Assembly: GCA_030428865.1 (NCBI GenBank)
Contig: JAUIEK010000002.1
Location: 186,001 to 250,000 of the forward strand
Direction: 5' to 3'
Length of the DNA: 64,000 bases
Source: Bacteroidia bacterium
GTDB taxonomy: Bacteria; Bacteroidota; Bacteroidia; Flavobacteriales; Flavobacteriaceae
Made by a program: the position numbers and the translations under genes. Each line of letters begins with the position of its first letter. Position 1 is the first letter of the stretch. The notes below the pieces were generated by a model. That model was not told the DNA's origin and did not search any database. It was given only the letters and a program-made list of their open reading frames with translations. Below are positions 29,555 to 36,825 of the stretch, piece after piece.

Positions 29555-32008
29555 ATGAGTAAATCAAAAATAGTAACATTAGACAGTTTGTCGCTTTCTA
29601 ATGTATTGAATGAAGATTCTGAGTTAATTCCTTTAATGACTCCAGAAGATGAAGAAGTTATTAACCAAGAAGATATTCCAGAAATTCTACCCATTCTTCC
29701 TTTAAGAAACACCGTACTTTTTCCAGGAGTTGTTATTCCTATAACTGCAGGAAGAGACAAGTCTATAGAACTAATTAATGATGCCAACAAAGGAGATAAA
29801 GTGATTGGTGTTGTTGCTCAAAGAAATGAAAGTGTAGAAATTCCAAAGAGAGATGATATATATAATACAGGTGTTGTTGCTCAAATACTGAGAGTTCTAA
29901 AAATGCCAGATGGAAATACCACTGTTATCATTCAAGGAAAAAAACGATTTGAAATTCAAGAGATTGTTCAAGAGCAGCCTTATTTAAAAGCGAAAGTAAC
30001 AGAGGCATTAGAAGAAAAGGAAGTAAATGATAAAAAGGAGTTTAGGGCAATTATAGATTCTATTAAAGAAATTGCTTTAGAAGTAATTAAAGAGAACCCA
30101 ATGCTACCCAGTGAAGCTTCTTTTGCCATAAAAAATATACAAAGTGATTCTTTCTTAGTCAACTTTATATCTTCTAATATGGATCTTAGTGTTATGCAAA
30201 AACAGGTTCTGTTAGAAAAAGACAATCTAAAAGAACGAGCTCTTTTAACGCTAAAAAATTTGAATAAAGAGTTACAAAAACTCAAGCTTAAAAATGATAT
30301 TCAGTCAAAAACAAAATCTGATTTAGATCAGCAACAAAGAGAATATTACTTAAATCAACAGCTTAAAACGATTCAAGAAGAACTAGGTGGAGCATCTGCA
30401 GAGGAAGAGTTAGATGAAATGGCAGAATTAGCCAAGAAAAAGAAATGGAACAAGGAAGTAGGAGAGACTTTTATAAAAGAACTTAACCGATTGAGGAGAA
30501 TGAATCCTCAAATGGCAGAATATGGTGTGCAGCGAAATTACCTAGAATTAATGCTAGAATTACCTTGGGGAGAATACACAAAAGATAAATTTGATTTAAA
30601 GAAAGCGCAAAAGATTTTAGACAGAGATCATTTTGGTTTAGAAAAGGTAAAAGAACGAATTATAGAGCATTTAGCCGTTTTAAAACTGAAAGGTGATATG
30701 AAGTCTCCTATTATCTGTTTGTATGGTCCTCCTGGAGTAGGAAAAACATCTTTAGGGAAATCAGTAGCAGAGTCAATAGGAAGAAAGTATGTTCGGATGT
30801 CTCTTGGAGGATTGCGTGATGAAGCAGAAATTAGAGGTCACCGAAAAACATATATAGGAGCAATGCCAGGTCGATTAATTCAGAACATAAAAAAAGCAGA
30901 AACTTCAAACCCAGTATTTGTGTTAGATGAAATTGATAAACTAGGTCAAAGTCATCAAGGAGATCCGTCTTCAGCAATGTTGGAAGTTTTAGACCCTGAG
31001 CAAAACACAGAGTTTTATGATAATTATTTAGAAGTAGGTTACGATCTTTCTAAAGTTTTGTTTATAGCTACTGCTAATAATCTAAATAGTATTCCTTGGG
31101 CTTTGCGAGATAGAATGGAAATTATCAACGTAACAGGTTATACTATAGAAGAAAAAGTAGAGATCGCAAAAAAGCATTTACTTCCTAAACAACTAAAAGA
31201 GCATGGTTTAAAACCAAAGGATTTAAAACTTGGTAAAACTCAGATTGAGAAAGTTGTAGAAGGATATACACGAGAATCAGGAGTGCGTGGTCTTGAGAAA
31301 AAAATAGCTAAAGTTGTACGATATGCTGCTAAATCAATCGCTTTAGAAGAAGATTATAATGTAGCAATTACCAGTGAAGATATTGAAACAATTTTAGGTC
31401 CGGCAAGATTAGAAAGAGATAAATATGAAAGTAATGATGTAGCTGGTGTTGTAACAGGTTTAGCTTGGACAAGTGTTGGAGGAGATATTCTTTTTATTGA
31501 GTCAATTTTAAGTAAGGGTAAAGGAAATCTATCAATTACAGGAAATTTAGGAAATGTAATGAAAGAATCTGCTACAATTGCTATGCAATATATTAAAGCG
31601 AAAGCAGAAGATTTTGGTATTTCTTCTGAAGTTTTAGAAAACTACAATGTGCATATTCATGTTCCTGAAGGAGCAACTCCTAAAGATGGACCAAGTGCAG
31701 GAGTTACAATGCTCACTTCTTTGGTGTCTGTTTTTACTCAAAGAAAAGTTAAAAATCGTTTGGCAATGACAGGAGAAATCACATTAAGAGGGAAAGTACT
31801 TCCTGTTGGTGGAATAAAAGAAAAGATTTTAGCAGCTAAGAGAGCCAATATTAAAGAAATTATTTTGTGCGAAGAAAACAGAAAAGACATAGCTGAGATT
31901 AAGGATAGTTATCTAAAAGGTCTCAAATTTCATTATGTTACCGAAATGAGCGAAGTAATTGATATTGCTTTAACCAAACAGAAAGTGAAAAATGCCAGAA
32001 AGCTATAG
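29555..32008 (+). CDS. lon: ATP-dependent protease Lon
   Basis: Cytosolic AAA+ serine protease for damaged and regulatory proteins. LAN domain begins with [19 protein letters not shown]; Walker [14 protein letters not shown] near residue 393; sensor [20 protein letters not shown]; proteolytic Ser in [11 protein letters not shown] and Lys in [13 protein letters not shown]. 817 residues, normal. Stands alone with a terminator right after the stop; upstream 29304-29554 holds the divergent promoters of lon and the sigma operon, where I found no full consensus. Confidence 0.96.
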   Translation: MSKSKIVTLDSLSLSNVLNEDSELIPLMTPEDEEVINQEDIPEILPILPLRNTVLFPGVVIPITAGRDKSIELINDANKGDKVIGVVAQRNESVEIPKRDDIYNTGVVAQILRVLKMPDGNTTVIIQGKKRFEIQEIVQEQPYLKAKVTEALEEKEVNDKKEFRAIIDSIKEIALEVIKENPMLPSEASFAIKNIQSDSFLVNFISSNMDLSVMQKQVLLEKDNLKERALLTLKNLNKELQKLKLKNDIQSKTKSDLDQQQREYYLNQQLKTIQEELGGASAEEELDEMAELAKKKKWNKEVGETFIKELNRLRRMNPQMAEYGVQRNYLELMLELPWGEYTKDKFDLKKAQKILDRDHFGLEKVKERIIEHLAVLKLKGDMKSPIICLYGPPGVGKTSLGKSVAESIGRKYVRMSLGGLRDEAEIRGHRKTYIGAMPGRLIQNIKKAETSNPVFVLDEIDKLGQSHQGDPSSAMLEVLDPEQNTEFYDNYLEVGYDLSKVLFIATANNLNSIPWALRDRMEIINVTGYTIEEKVEIAKKHLLPKQLKEHGLKPKDLKLGKTQIEKVVEGYTRESGVRGLEKKIAKVVRYAAKSIALEEDYNVAITSEDIETILGPARLERDKYESNDVAGVVTGLAWTSVGGDILFIESILSKGKGNLSITGNLGNVMKESATIAMQYIKAKAEDFGISSEVLENYNVHIHVPEGATPKDGPSAGVTMLTSLVSVFTQRKVKNRLAMTGEITLRGKVLPVGGIKEKILAAKRANIKEIILCEENRKDIAEIKDSYLKGLKFHYVTEMSEVIDIALTKQKVKNARKL

Positions 32009-32010
32009 TG

Positions 32011-32042
32011 AAAAAGAGCTTCATATTTGAAGCTCTTTTTTG
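32011..32042 (+). terminator. Terminator between lon and the accessory island
   Basis: AAAGAGCTTCA and TGAAGCTCTTT form a strong stem around TATT, followed by six T. It also has a T-run on the other strand and may end the convergent island transcripts. Confidence 0.88.
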
Positions 32043-32063
32043 TTTAATAAAAAATTACAGTGA

Positions 32064-32474
32064 TTAATTACTAGATTCTAACCATTTATCCTTCCATTCT
32101 TCGGGGAACTCAGAATCTTTTCTGTATTTCATTGGTATTTTCTTATACCAGAACTTACGTGTGGTATTAGTATTTACATTTACTAGATATATATAGTTAT
32201 CATCACGTAGTTTATATATACTATCACCAATGATAATGTTATTCATAATATCTATATTAGTTGGAAAAATTGTATCACCAGTATTGATGATTAAGTGTGT
32301 AGATCTTAAGTTTTTTCTATAAGATATAGTATCAATAACTACCCCATTGATTGGATTACGAATGTTTTCAATAAGTCTATCTCTTTCTTTCTGGTAAGAT
32401 AACTGATCTAACATGTCAATACATGAAGTTATCAAAATAAGTAGTAGCAAAGAAAGTATATTTCTTATTCTCAT
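32064..32474 (-). CDS. Small lipoprotein, X family (candidate immunity protein), copy 3
   Basis: 136 residues: lipoprotein signal MRIRNILSLLLLILITSC, then a domain shared with the genes at 34470-34928 and 35391-35810. Shared signature: N-I-x(2)-hydrophobic-x-GVV-x(4)-YS/YR, DTI, MNN-x(3)-GDSI, DDN-x-IY, IP-x(2)-YR-x-DS-x-FPEEWK-x-KWLES. No known family recognised. Its ATG overlaps the stop of a decayed RHS-type tail (TAATG), exactly as copy 1 overlaps the intact RHS gene, so I infer an orphan immunity-like gene. Last gene of the island. Confidence 0.65.
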   Translation of the reverse strand: MRIRNILSLLLLILITSCIDMLDQLSYQKERDRLIENIRNPINGVVIDTISYRKNLRSTHLIINTGDTIFPTNIDIMNNIIIGDSIYKLRDDNYIYLVNVNTNTTRKFWYKKIPMKYRKDSEFPEEWKDKWLESSN

Positions 32475-32540
32475 TATTTTTTAGTTTTGATTTCTTCAAA
32501 CTTTTTAGTTATCATTACCCTATTTAAATCTTTTATTCCA
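32385..32540. repeat. Direct repeat I, copy 1 (RHS-tail relic plus lipoprotein leader)
   Basis: About 155 bp that recur at 34272-34427: the last codons of an RHS-type tail (FEEIKTKK, stop) joined to the first 30 codons of the MRIRNILSLLLL lipoprotein. Near identical in the leader and tail, more diverged with a small indel further upstream. Boundaries judged by eye. Confidence 0.75.
32474..32540 (-). pseudogene. Relic of an RHS-type C-terminal tail (C)
   Basis: Minus-strand frame reads ITKKFEEIKTKK then TAA, and the TAA overlaps the following lipoprotein ATG as TAATG. The intact RHS protein at 35810-36823 ends NFKEIKTKK with the same TAATG overlap. Nothing before it in the frame forms a gene, so this is a decayed 3' end of an RHS-like gene. 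Confidence 0.65.
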
Positions 32541-32624
32541 GCCCAAATGGATAAAACAACTCAACTCTTCAATAATTTCAGTTATAGTTCCAACAATACC
32601 GTTGTTATTAACAATCTGTGTAAG
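32520..32624 (-). pseudogene. Decayed 3' end of an unknown gene
   Basis: Directly after the stop of the 32625-32957 lipoprotein, and in its frame, 34 sense codons (LTQIVNNNGIVGTITEIIEE followed by LSCFIHLGWNKRFK) run to a TAG. The text is protein-like but has no start. It may be the remnant of another toxin or immunity module. Low certainty; a chance open frame is possible in AT-rich DNA. Confidence 0.35.
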
Positions 32625-32957
32625 TTAATCTTTTACCTTTCCTCTCTTATAATATTTTAACAAAACATTGTTTTGTGTAATTAAAAACAGTGAGTCTTTA
32701 GATACTTTTTTTATCGTATAAGTTGCCACTATATAAATAGAGTCTTTTATTACCAATTTGTTCTTATCTAAGACATAGTGATAATCATAAAGATGTTCAA
32801 AATCTTTGAATTTATTACTGGTGATTGTGAACTCAATATTCTCCTCTTTACTCAATGCCCAATTGCCAATTAAACTTTCTTTTTCAATTACTTTATTATC
32901 AAAACCCTCACAGGAAAACAAAATTAGAAACAGAGAGAACAATAAAATCTTTCTCAT
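32625..32957 (-). CDS. Small lipoprotein with lipocalin-like body
   Basis: 110 residues. Signal MRKILLFSLFLILFSC is nearly identical to that of the gene at 34470-34928, although the bodies are unrelated. The body has SLIGNWALSKE followed by alternating beta-prone strands (FTITSN, LVIKDSIYIVATYTIKKV, SLFLITQNNVLLKYY), like the small lipocalin-like lipoproteins of Bacteroidetes. The frame is open to 33011, but the ATG at 32957 gives the signal. Possible orphan immunity gene from context. Confidence 0.55.
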   Translation of the reverse strand: MRKILLFSLFLILFSCEGFDNKVIEKESLIGNWALSKEENIEFTITSNKFKDFEHLYDYHYVLDKNKLVIKDSIYIVATYTIKKVSKDSLFLITQNNVLLKYYKRGKVKD

Positions 32958-32960
32958 TTT
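32897..32960. repeat. Direct repeat II, copy 1 (lipoprotein leader)
   Basis: 64 bp coding the MRKILLFSLFLILFSCEGFD leader, identical to 34868-34931 except for about one base. The flanking coding sequences differ completely, so the leader alone is shared. Confidence 0.85.
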
Positions 32961-33088
32961 AAATAAATTTAAACGTATCAAATGCTTTATTTGAAAATAC
33001 ATGTTTAGCAAGAATATTTCCTTTTATTAATATCCTAGAAGTGAAGTTAGGGCTCTTAAAGCCTTCCGTATTTTTAATAAAGATAAAA
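32959..33088 (-). pseudogene. Possible relic of a toxin-tip gene upstream of the lipocalin-like gene
   Basis: A frame open for 44 codons without a start (begins NNFIFIKNTEGFKSPNFTSR, later LAKHVFSNKAFDTFKFI) ends with TAA one base before the next lipoprotein ATG. The same spacing is seen at the other module junctions. Protein-like but unrecognised; could be chance. Confidence 0.35.
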
Positions 33089-33661
33089 TTATTTTATTTT
33101 AAAAGCATCGTAAAGTATATTCAAACTATCCATGTCAGATTTTATTAAACTTTCAAGATAATTAGTGATAGCTCTTTCATTATCGTTTGTGGCAAAATTT
33201 TCTTTTTGTACTTTCTGAAGTACAGAATCTCTATCTTCAAATAATAAGTCAAGTAGTGTACGATAGTACTTTAAATTAAAATCATTTCTTTTTTGTTTAT
33301 GTAAGTTATCTCTAACTTTTCTTAATTCTAATAGTCCTTTTTTCTTATTACCAATTCTAATTTCAAGTAATCCAATTAGAGGCATCTCTTCATATGATTT
33401 ATTCATTTTTTCTAGAGATGTTAATTCTTTTATTGCTTCATTATATCTTTCAAGAAAAATTAAGTAAGTTACTTTTTCAAATCTAAAATGTTCATTTTCA
33501 GTATCACATTTAATAGCTTTATTCAAACTATTAAGAGCTTGATCATTATCAGATTTAATTCTTAAAGAAATATAATTTTGATAAATATCTTTACAATTGT
33601 TTTCTTTCTTACATGAAGATATAGAAGCAATTAAAAAAAGAATAGGTATGTGGTATTTCAT
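33089..33661 (-). CDS. TPR-like lipoprotein
   Basis: 190 residues: lipoprotein signal MKYHIPILFLIASISSC, then helical repeats of TPR type (QALNSLNKAIKCDTENEHFR, RYNEAIKELTSLEKMNKSYE). No catalytic motif. Its ATG follows a start-less 33-codon frame by two bases. TPR-type immunity proteins exist in polymorphic toxin systems; calling this one is inference from position. Confidence 0.6.
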   Translation of the reverse strand: MKYHIPILFLIASISSCKKENNCKDIYQNYISLRIKSDNDQALNSLNKAIKCDTENEHFRFEKVTYLIFLERYNEAIKELTSLEKMNKSYEEMPLIGLLEIRIGNKKKGLLELRKVRDNLHKQKRNDFNLKYYRTLLDLLFEDRDSVLQKVQKENFATNDNERAITNYLESLIKSDMDSLNILYDAFKIK

Positions 33662-33663
33662 TA

Positions 33664-33765
33664 TTATCGCTTTAAAGGTATGGTATGGTTTGTAGTCAAT
33701 ACTTTATTAAAAATATCGTGTTTAACCGTTATGTTTTCCTTTAAAGCTCCAACTTTTGCATGGCT
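33664..33765 (-). pseudogene. Possible relic of a toxin tip upstream of the TPR lipoprotein
   Basis: Frame open for 33 codons with no start, reading AKVGALKENITVKHDIFNKV and then LTTNHTIPLKR before TAA, which precedes the ATG of the next gene by two bases. The composition and the His/Asn content look like a real protein end. No similar full gene in the window. Confidence 0.4.
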
Positions 33766-33770
33766 TTAGT

Positions 33771-34262
33771 TTATTTTCTGATGTACCAACTGCCTTTATA
33801 TAGTTCAAATTGATTTATGTTTTTTGGAGGTGTACTACTCGACATTTTTAAGAGTGTTGGGAATTCTTGTTTAGAAGGATTTATGAACACATTACCAAAA
33901 CTATCCACTTGAATCAAACAAATATTCAATTCCAAATACTTTTCAATTGCAATTTTAATAGTCTCTTTATCCAAATATTCTTTATCACACGTTTTTAAAA
34001 CCAAATCATTTTTTATCTTCAATTCATCAATTTTAGATTTATCTACTTCTACCGCATAAGGAGAACAATTTGTTTTATTGGTTGTAATAAAATAAATATT
34101 AGAGTTTCTACTATGACCTTTGCTTCTGAAATGAATAAATAGCCCTTTTAGTTCAGAAAAATCTACATCATCTAATCTGTCAATCACTTTGTCTGTTTTT
34201 TGACTATTACAACTTTGTAACAAGCTCATTATTATTATAACAATTATCCAATTTGACTTCAT
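33771..34262 (-). CDS. Small lipoprotein of unknown function, fused in frame to a relic leader
   Basis: From the ATG at 34262 the protein has its own lipoprotein signal (MKSNWIIVIIIMSLLQSC) and a 145-residue mature part with mixed alpha/beta prediction (FSELKGLFIHFRSKGHSRNS, ETIKIAIEKYLELNI, GSWYIRK at the end). The frame is open upstream to 34361, adding the leader of an X-family lipoprotein. I regard 34262 as the natural start. Family not recognised; possible immunity protein by position. Confidence 0.6.
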   Translation of the reverse strand: MKSNWIIVIIIMSLLQSCNSQKTDKVIDRLDDVDFSELKGLFIHFRSKGHSRNSNIYFITTNKTNCSPYAVEVDKSKIDELKIKNDLVLKTCDKEYLDKETIKIAIEKYLELNICLIQVDSFGNVFINPSKQEFPTLLKMSSSTPPKNINQFELYKGSWYIRK

Positions 34263-34361
34263 AACTATCTCTTTTTTCTGGTAAGACAACTGATCTAACA
34301 TATCAATACATGAAGTCATCAAAATAAGTAATAGCAAAGAAAGTATATTTCTTATTCTCAT
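34263..34361 (-). pseudogene. Truncated X-family lipoprotein leader
   Basis: 33 codons (MRIRNILSLLLLILMTSC to QLSYQKKEIV) that match the first 30 codons of the gene at 32064-32474 and then run without a stop into the next lipoprotein. The body of this X-family copy has been lost. If translated it would make a protein with two lipoprotein signals in tandem. Confidence 0.7.
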
Positions 34362-34427
34362 TATTTTTTAGTTTTGATTTCTTCAAACTTTTTTTATCAT
34401 CATCTTACTCAGGTTTTTTATTCTAGT
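34272..34427. repeat. Direct repeat I, copy 2
   Basis: Second copy of the unit at 32385-32540. Carries the same RHS-tail codons (KKFEEIKTKK, stop) and lipoprotein leader, with a small deletion upstream of the tail that puts a stop just before it. Confidence 0.75.
34361..34427 (-). pseudogene. Relic of an RHS-type C-terminal tail (B)
   Basis: Frame reads KKFEEIKTKK then TAA overlapping the leader ATG as TAATG, with a stop codon immediately before it. Same arrangement as relic C and as the intact RHS gene end. Confidence 0.65.
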
Positions 34428-34469
34428 CTTCTTTTTGTGATACTTTAAGTCTTTCTATTGTATAAATCA

Positions 34470-34928
34470 TTAATCGATTCTTCTGATTTGTAATATTGAA
34501 TCAATATTTAAATTTTTATTTGTTGGGTCAAAAGTAGCTTCTAACCATTTGTTTTTCCATTCTTCAGGAAACGATGAATCCTCTCTTAAGTATTGAGGTA
34601 TTAACATATGCCAAGTCTCAATAACTAGCTTATTTTTATTATAAACCCTTATGATATTATCATCTTGTTTTTTAACTATACTATCACCTAAATTTACTTT
34701 TCTAACAAAATTTTGATTTGAAGCATAAATGGTATCCACTTCATTTATAATTAAATAGTTAGGAGGATGATTGGTTCTGTATGAATATTTCTCAGTAACA
34801 ACTCCTGAAATGGCTTTTTTAATGTTTGGCACAACTAGATCGTAACTAGCTTTTATTTTCATTTTCCTATCAAAACCTTCACAGGAAAACAAAATTAGAA
34901 ACAGAGAGAACAATAAAATCTTTCTCAT
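34470..34928 (-). CDS. Small lipoprotein, X family, copy 2
   Basis: 152 residues: leader MRKILLFSLFLILFSC (shared with the 32625-32957 gene), body of the X family (SGVV, YSYRTN, LIINEVDTIY, NLGDSI, DDNIIRVYN, IPQYLREDSSFPEEWKNKW) with an extra 20-residue tail. It therefore pairs the leader of one neighbour with the body of two others. Follows the 34955-35407 gene by 26 bp. Function unknown, candidate immunity lipoprotein. Confidence 0.62.
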   Translation of the reverse strand: MRKILLFSLFLILFSCEGFDRKMKIKASYDLVVPNIKKAISGVVTEKYSYRTNHPPNYLIINEVDTIYASNQNFVRKVNLGDSIVKKQDDNIIRVYNKNKLVIETWHMLIPQYLREDSSFPEEWKNKWLEATFDPTNKNLNIDSILQIRRID

Positions 34929-34931
34929 TTT
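34868..34931. repeat. Direct repeat II, copy 2
   Basis: Second copy of the 64-bp leader-coding repeat at 32897-32960, here attached to an X-family body. Confidence 0.85.
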
Positions 34932-34954
34932 TCAGATTCTGTTTTTTATAAAAA

Positions 34955-35407
34955 TTACTTTTTGTTTTTTGGCTTTAAATATTCATTAGAGCCAGTGTAA
35001 ATAACAAACTTTTTATTAATTAGTTCTGCATCTAAAAAATTAGCGCTTAGACAGGGAAGTTCATTCGATAAATATTTGCCATCGTTGGCTTTGCAATTGT
35101 AAATAATGGATCCTATAAACTTTTTACCTTTTTTCGTAAATGTATCAAAATAAACTTCTTTGTTTAACACTACTTGATTTAAGTATTTAATGCCTTTATT
35201 AAATAATTTGTCACTCTTGTTCAGTGATTTTGTATCATTAATTACGAAAACAACTGAATCTAATTCTTTATCTCTTTGAATCAATAAAGAATTTGTTGTT
35301 AAAATTTTTACTACCCTACCTTTTCTGTAATCTTGAGCATTCAGCTTGTTTAAACACAAAAAAAACATGAATGTTATTAAAACTATTATTTTACCTATCC
35401 CAATCAC
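34955..35407 (-). CDS. Secreted small protein, possibly a degenerate nuclease-like OB fold
   Basis: 150 residues with a Sec signal ending NKLNAQ. GRVVKILTTNSLLIQ, then GIKYLNQVVLNKEVYFDTF and KGKKFIGSIIY recall the order of staphylococcal-nuclease-like domains, but the catalytic Asp/Arg/Glu set is not visible, so activity is doubtful. Starts at GTG (35407) and overlaps the X-family copy 1 gene by 17 bp, showing coupling. The link to the RHS module is positional only. Confidence 0.5.
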   Translation of the reverse strand: MIGIGKIIVLITFMFFLCLNKLNAQDYRKGRVVKILTTNSLLIQRDKELDSVVFVINDTKSLNKSDKLFNKGIKYLNQVVLNKEVYFDTFTKKGKKFIGSIIYNCKANDGKYLSNELPCLSANFLDAELINKKFVIYTGSNEYLKPKNKK

Positions 35408-35810
35408 TTGACTCCATCCATTTATCCTTCCATTCTTCGGGAAACCTAGAATCTTTTCTATATTCCATTGGTATTTTCATGTAATAAAACTTTCTGATAT
35501 CTTCTCTGTTTTTATATATGTATACCATATTATCGTTAGTCTTTTTTAGTATGCTATCTCCAACTTCAATATTATTCATTATTTCAGAATTACCCGGACA
35601 AATACTCAATGTGTCAATTCCTGTTAAAACACGATAGTGAGTATGAAGATTATCATTTCTTGTAGAATAAGTTTCAATGATAATCCCAGTATATTCTGTT
35701 TCAATATTGTTTATAAGTCTTTTAAAACTAGATTCATAGGTCTTTTTTTCTATGAAACCCTTGCAGCCTATAAATAAAATGAATACTAGTAATGCCAGAG
35801 TTTTTCTCAT
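35391..35810 (-). CDS. Small lipoprotein, X family, copy 1 (candidate cognate immunity protein)
   Basis: 139 residues: lipoprotein signal MRKTLALLVFILFIGC, then the X-family body (TGIIIETYSTRND, DTLSICPG, MNNIEVGDSILKKTNDN, KIPMEYRKDSRFPEEWK). Its start codon overlaps the stop of the RHS gene (TAATG), the closest possible coupling, which is how cognate immunity genes usually follow toxin genes. Near nucleotide identity to the 32064-32474 copy in the last 80 bp indicates recent duplication. Immunity function is an inference. Confidence 0.65.
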   Translation of the reverse strand: MRKTLALLVFILFIGCKGFIEKKTYESSFKRLINNIETEYTGIIIETYSTRNDNLHTHYRVLTGIDTLSICPGNSEIMNNIEVGDSILKKTNDNMVYIYKNREDIRKFYYMKIPMEYRKDSRFPEEWKDKWMESSDWDR

Positions 35811-36823
35811 TATTTTTTAGTTTTGATTTCTTTAAAATTTTTGGTTTCTCCTCCTTTGAAATTTATTTCAAACCTGGTTCCTTTAGATCCACCAACAGAT
35901 TCAGATTTCCATGTCCATGTATGTCTCATTCCTGGATATAACTCATTTGTTGACCCCTCAGTATTTGACCAAGTCATACTACCACCTATTGAGAGTACAC
36001 CTACAGAATAACCATTATATCCTCCTGCAAATTTATCTGCTGATTTGAAAGATTGTGGAGCTTCAGCATCATTAAATTCAGAAATAAATCCTTGAACTCC
36101 TACTCCAGACCCCATTCCAACATTACCTCCTTTAAAATCAAAAGAAAATAAACTTCCCTTGTCTTTTCCATCAGTAAAATAAACAAACCCTATTCCTGTA
36201 TGAACTCCTCCTCCAAAAGTTAATGAACCCTCTAAAGTTAAGCCAACAGCATCAATCTTATCACTTGACTCAGAATTTGTATCAATGACAAATGGAGTTG
36301 GCAATGATAAATCCGTATCTATATTAACATACGTATCTGTTTTATCATTTGTAACAATCCTTGCAATTTCCTGATCGTTATTATTTAAGAAGATAATATC
36401 TAAAGGCGCTCTCCCATCCGGGTCAATAAAACGAATAGGATTATTTTTAACAAAATTATAAGGAGACCAACTCGGGAACTCCTCACTTAAAGGGTCTGGG
36501 CTAAACCAACGACTTATAATTTCAGGTCTTAAAGTGGCTTCAGAATACCTAGTTTCGTACTGTGTATAACCTGTTATGGTTTTGTTTTTAACATGGTAAG
36601 AGAATGAGCCAATTCTAACAACACTGTCTAAATCGTGAAACTCTAAATACTTTCCTTTACTTAGCGTATGAATTTTTGGTGTGTAACCAAACTTTTTAAA
36701 AGGATTGCCAGCTTGTATGTTTTTTTCTCTGCGTTGTTGTTCTTTAACGCTCAAACTATCCTTTGTTTGAGTAAAGCCTAAGTAAAAAGTAAATAAAAAT
36801 AGAAATAATAGTGATTTTTTCAT
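35810..36823 (-). CDS. Secreted mini-RHS protein with variable C-terminal domain
   Basis: 337 residues. Sec signal MKKSLLFLFLFTFYLGFTQ, a linker, then one RHS-associated core (residues 90-140: ETRYSEATLRPEIISRWFSP, DPLSEEFPSWSPYNFVKNNP, IRFIDPDG). The DPDG marks the usual boundary after which polymorphic C-terminal tips begin. The following 195 residues are Gly-rich and beta-prone (TFGGGVHTGIGFVYFTDGKD, GNVGMGSGVGVQGF) with no toxin family I can name. The thousands of residues of YD-repeat shell of a normal RHS protein are missing. Tightly coupled to both neighbours. Confidence 0.75.
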   Translation of the reverse strand: MKKSLLFLFLFTFYLGFTQTKDSLSVKEQQRREKNIQAGNPFKKFGYTPKIHTLSKGKYLEFHDLDSVVRIGSFSYHVKNKTITGYTQYETRYSEATLRPEIISRWFSPDPLSEEFPSWSPYNFVKNNPIRFIDPDGRAPLDIIFLNNNDQEIARIVTNDKTDTYVNIDTDLSLPTPFVIDTNSESSDKIDAVGLTLEGSLTFGGGVHTGIGFVYFTDGKDKGSLFSFDFKGGNVGMGSGVGVQGFISEFNDAEAPQSFKSADKFAGGYNGYSVGVLSIGGSMTWSNTEGSTNELYPGMRHTWTWKSESVGGSKGTRFEINFKGGETKNFKEIKTKK

Positions 36824-36825
36824 GA

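Noticed and set aside
32474..34361. Repeat I as an insertion sequence end or attachment site
   Set aside because: The repeat is explained by a coding tail and a lipoprotein leader, both in frame, with no inverted ends.
35810..36823. A full-length RHS toxin with a named nuclease or deaminase tip
   Set aside because: No YD-repeat region and no catalytic motif of a known toxin family could be seen in the C-terminal 195 residues.
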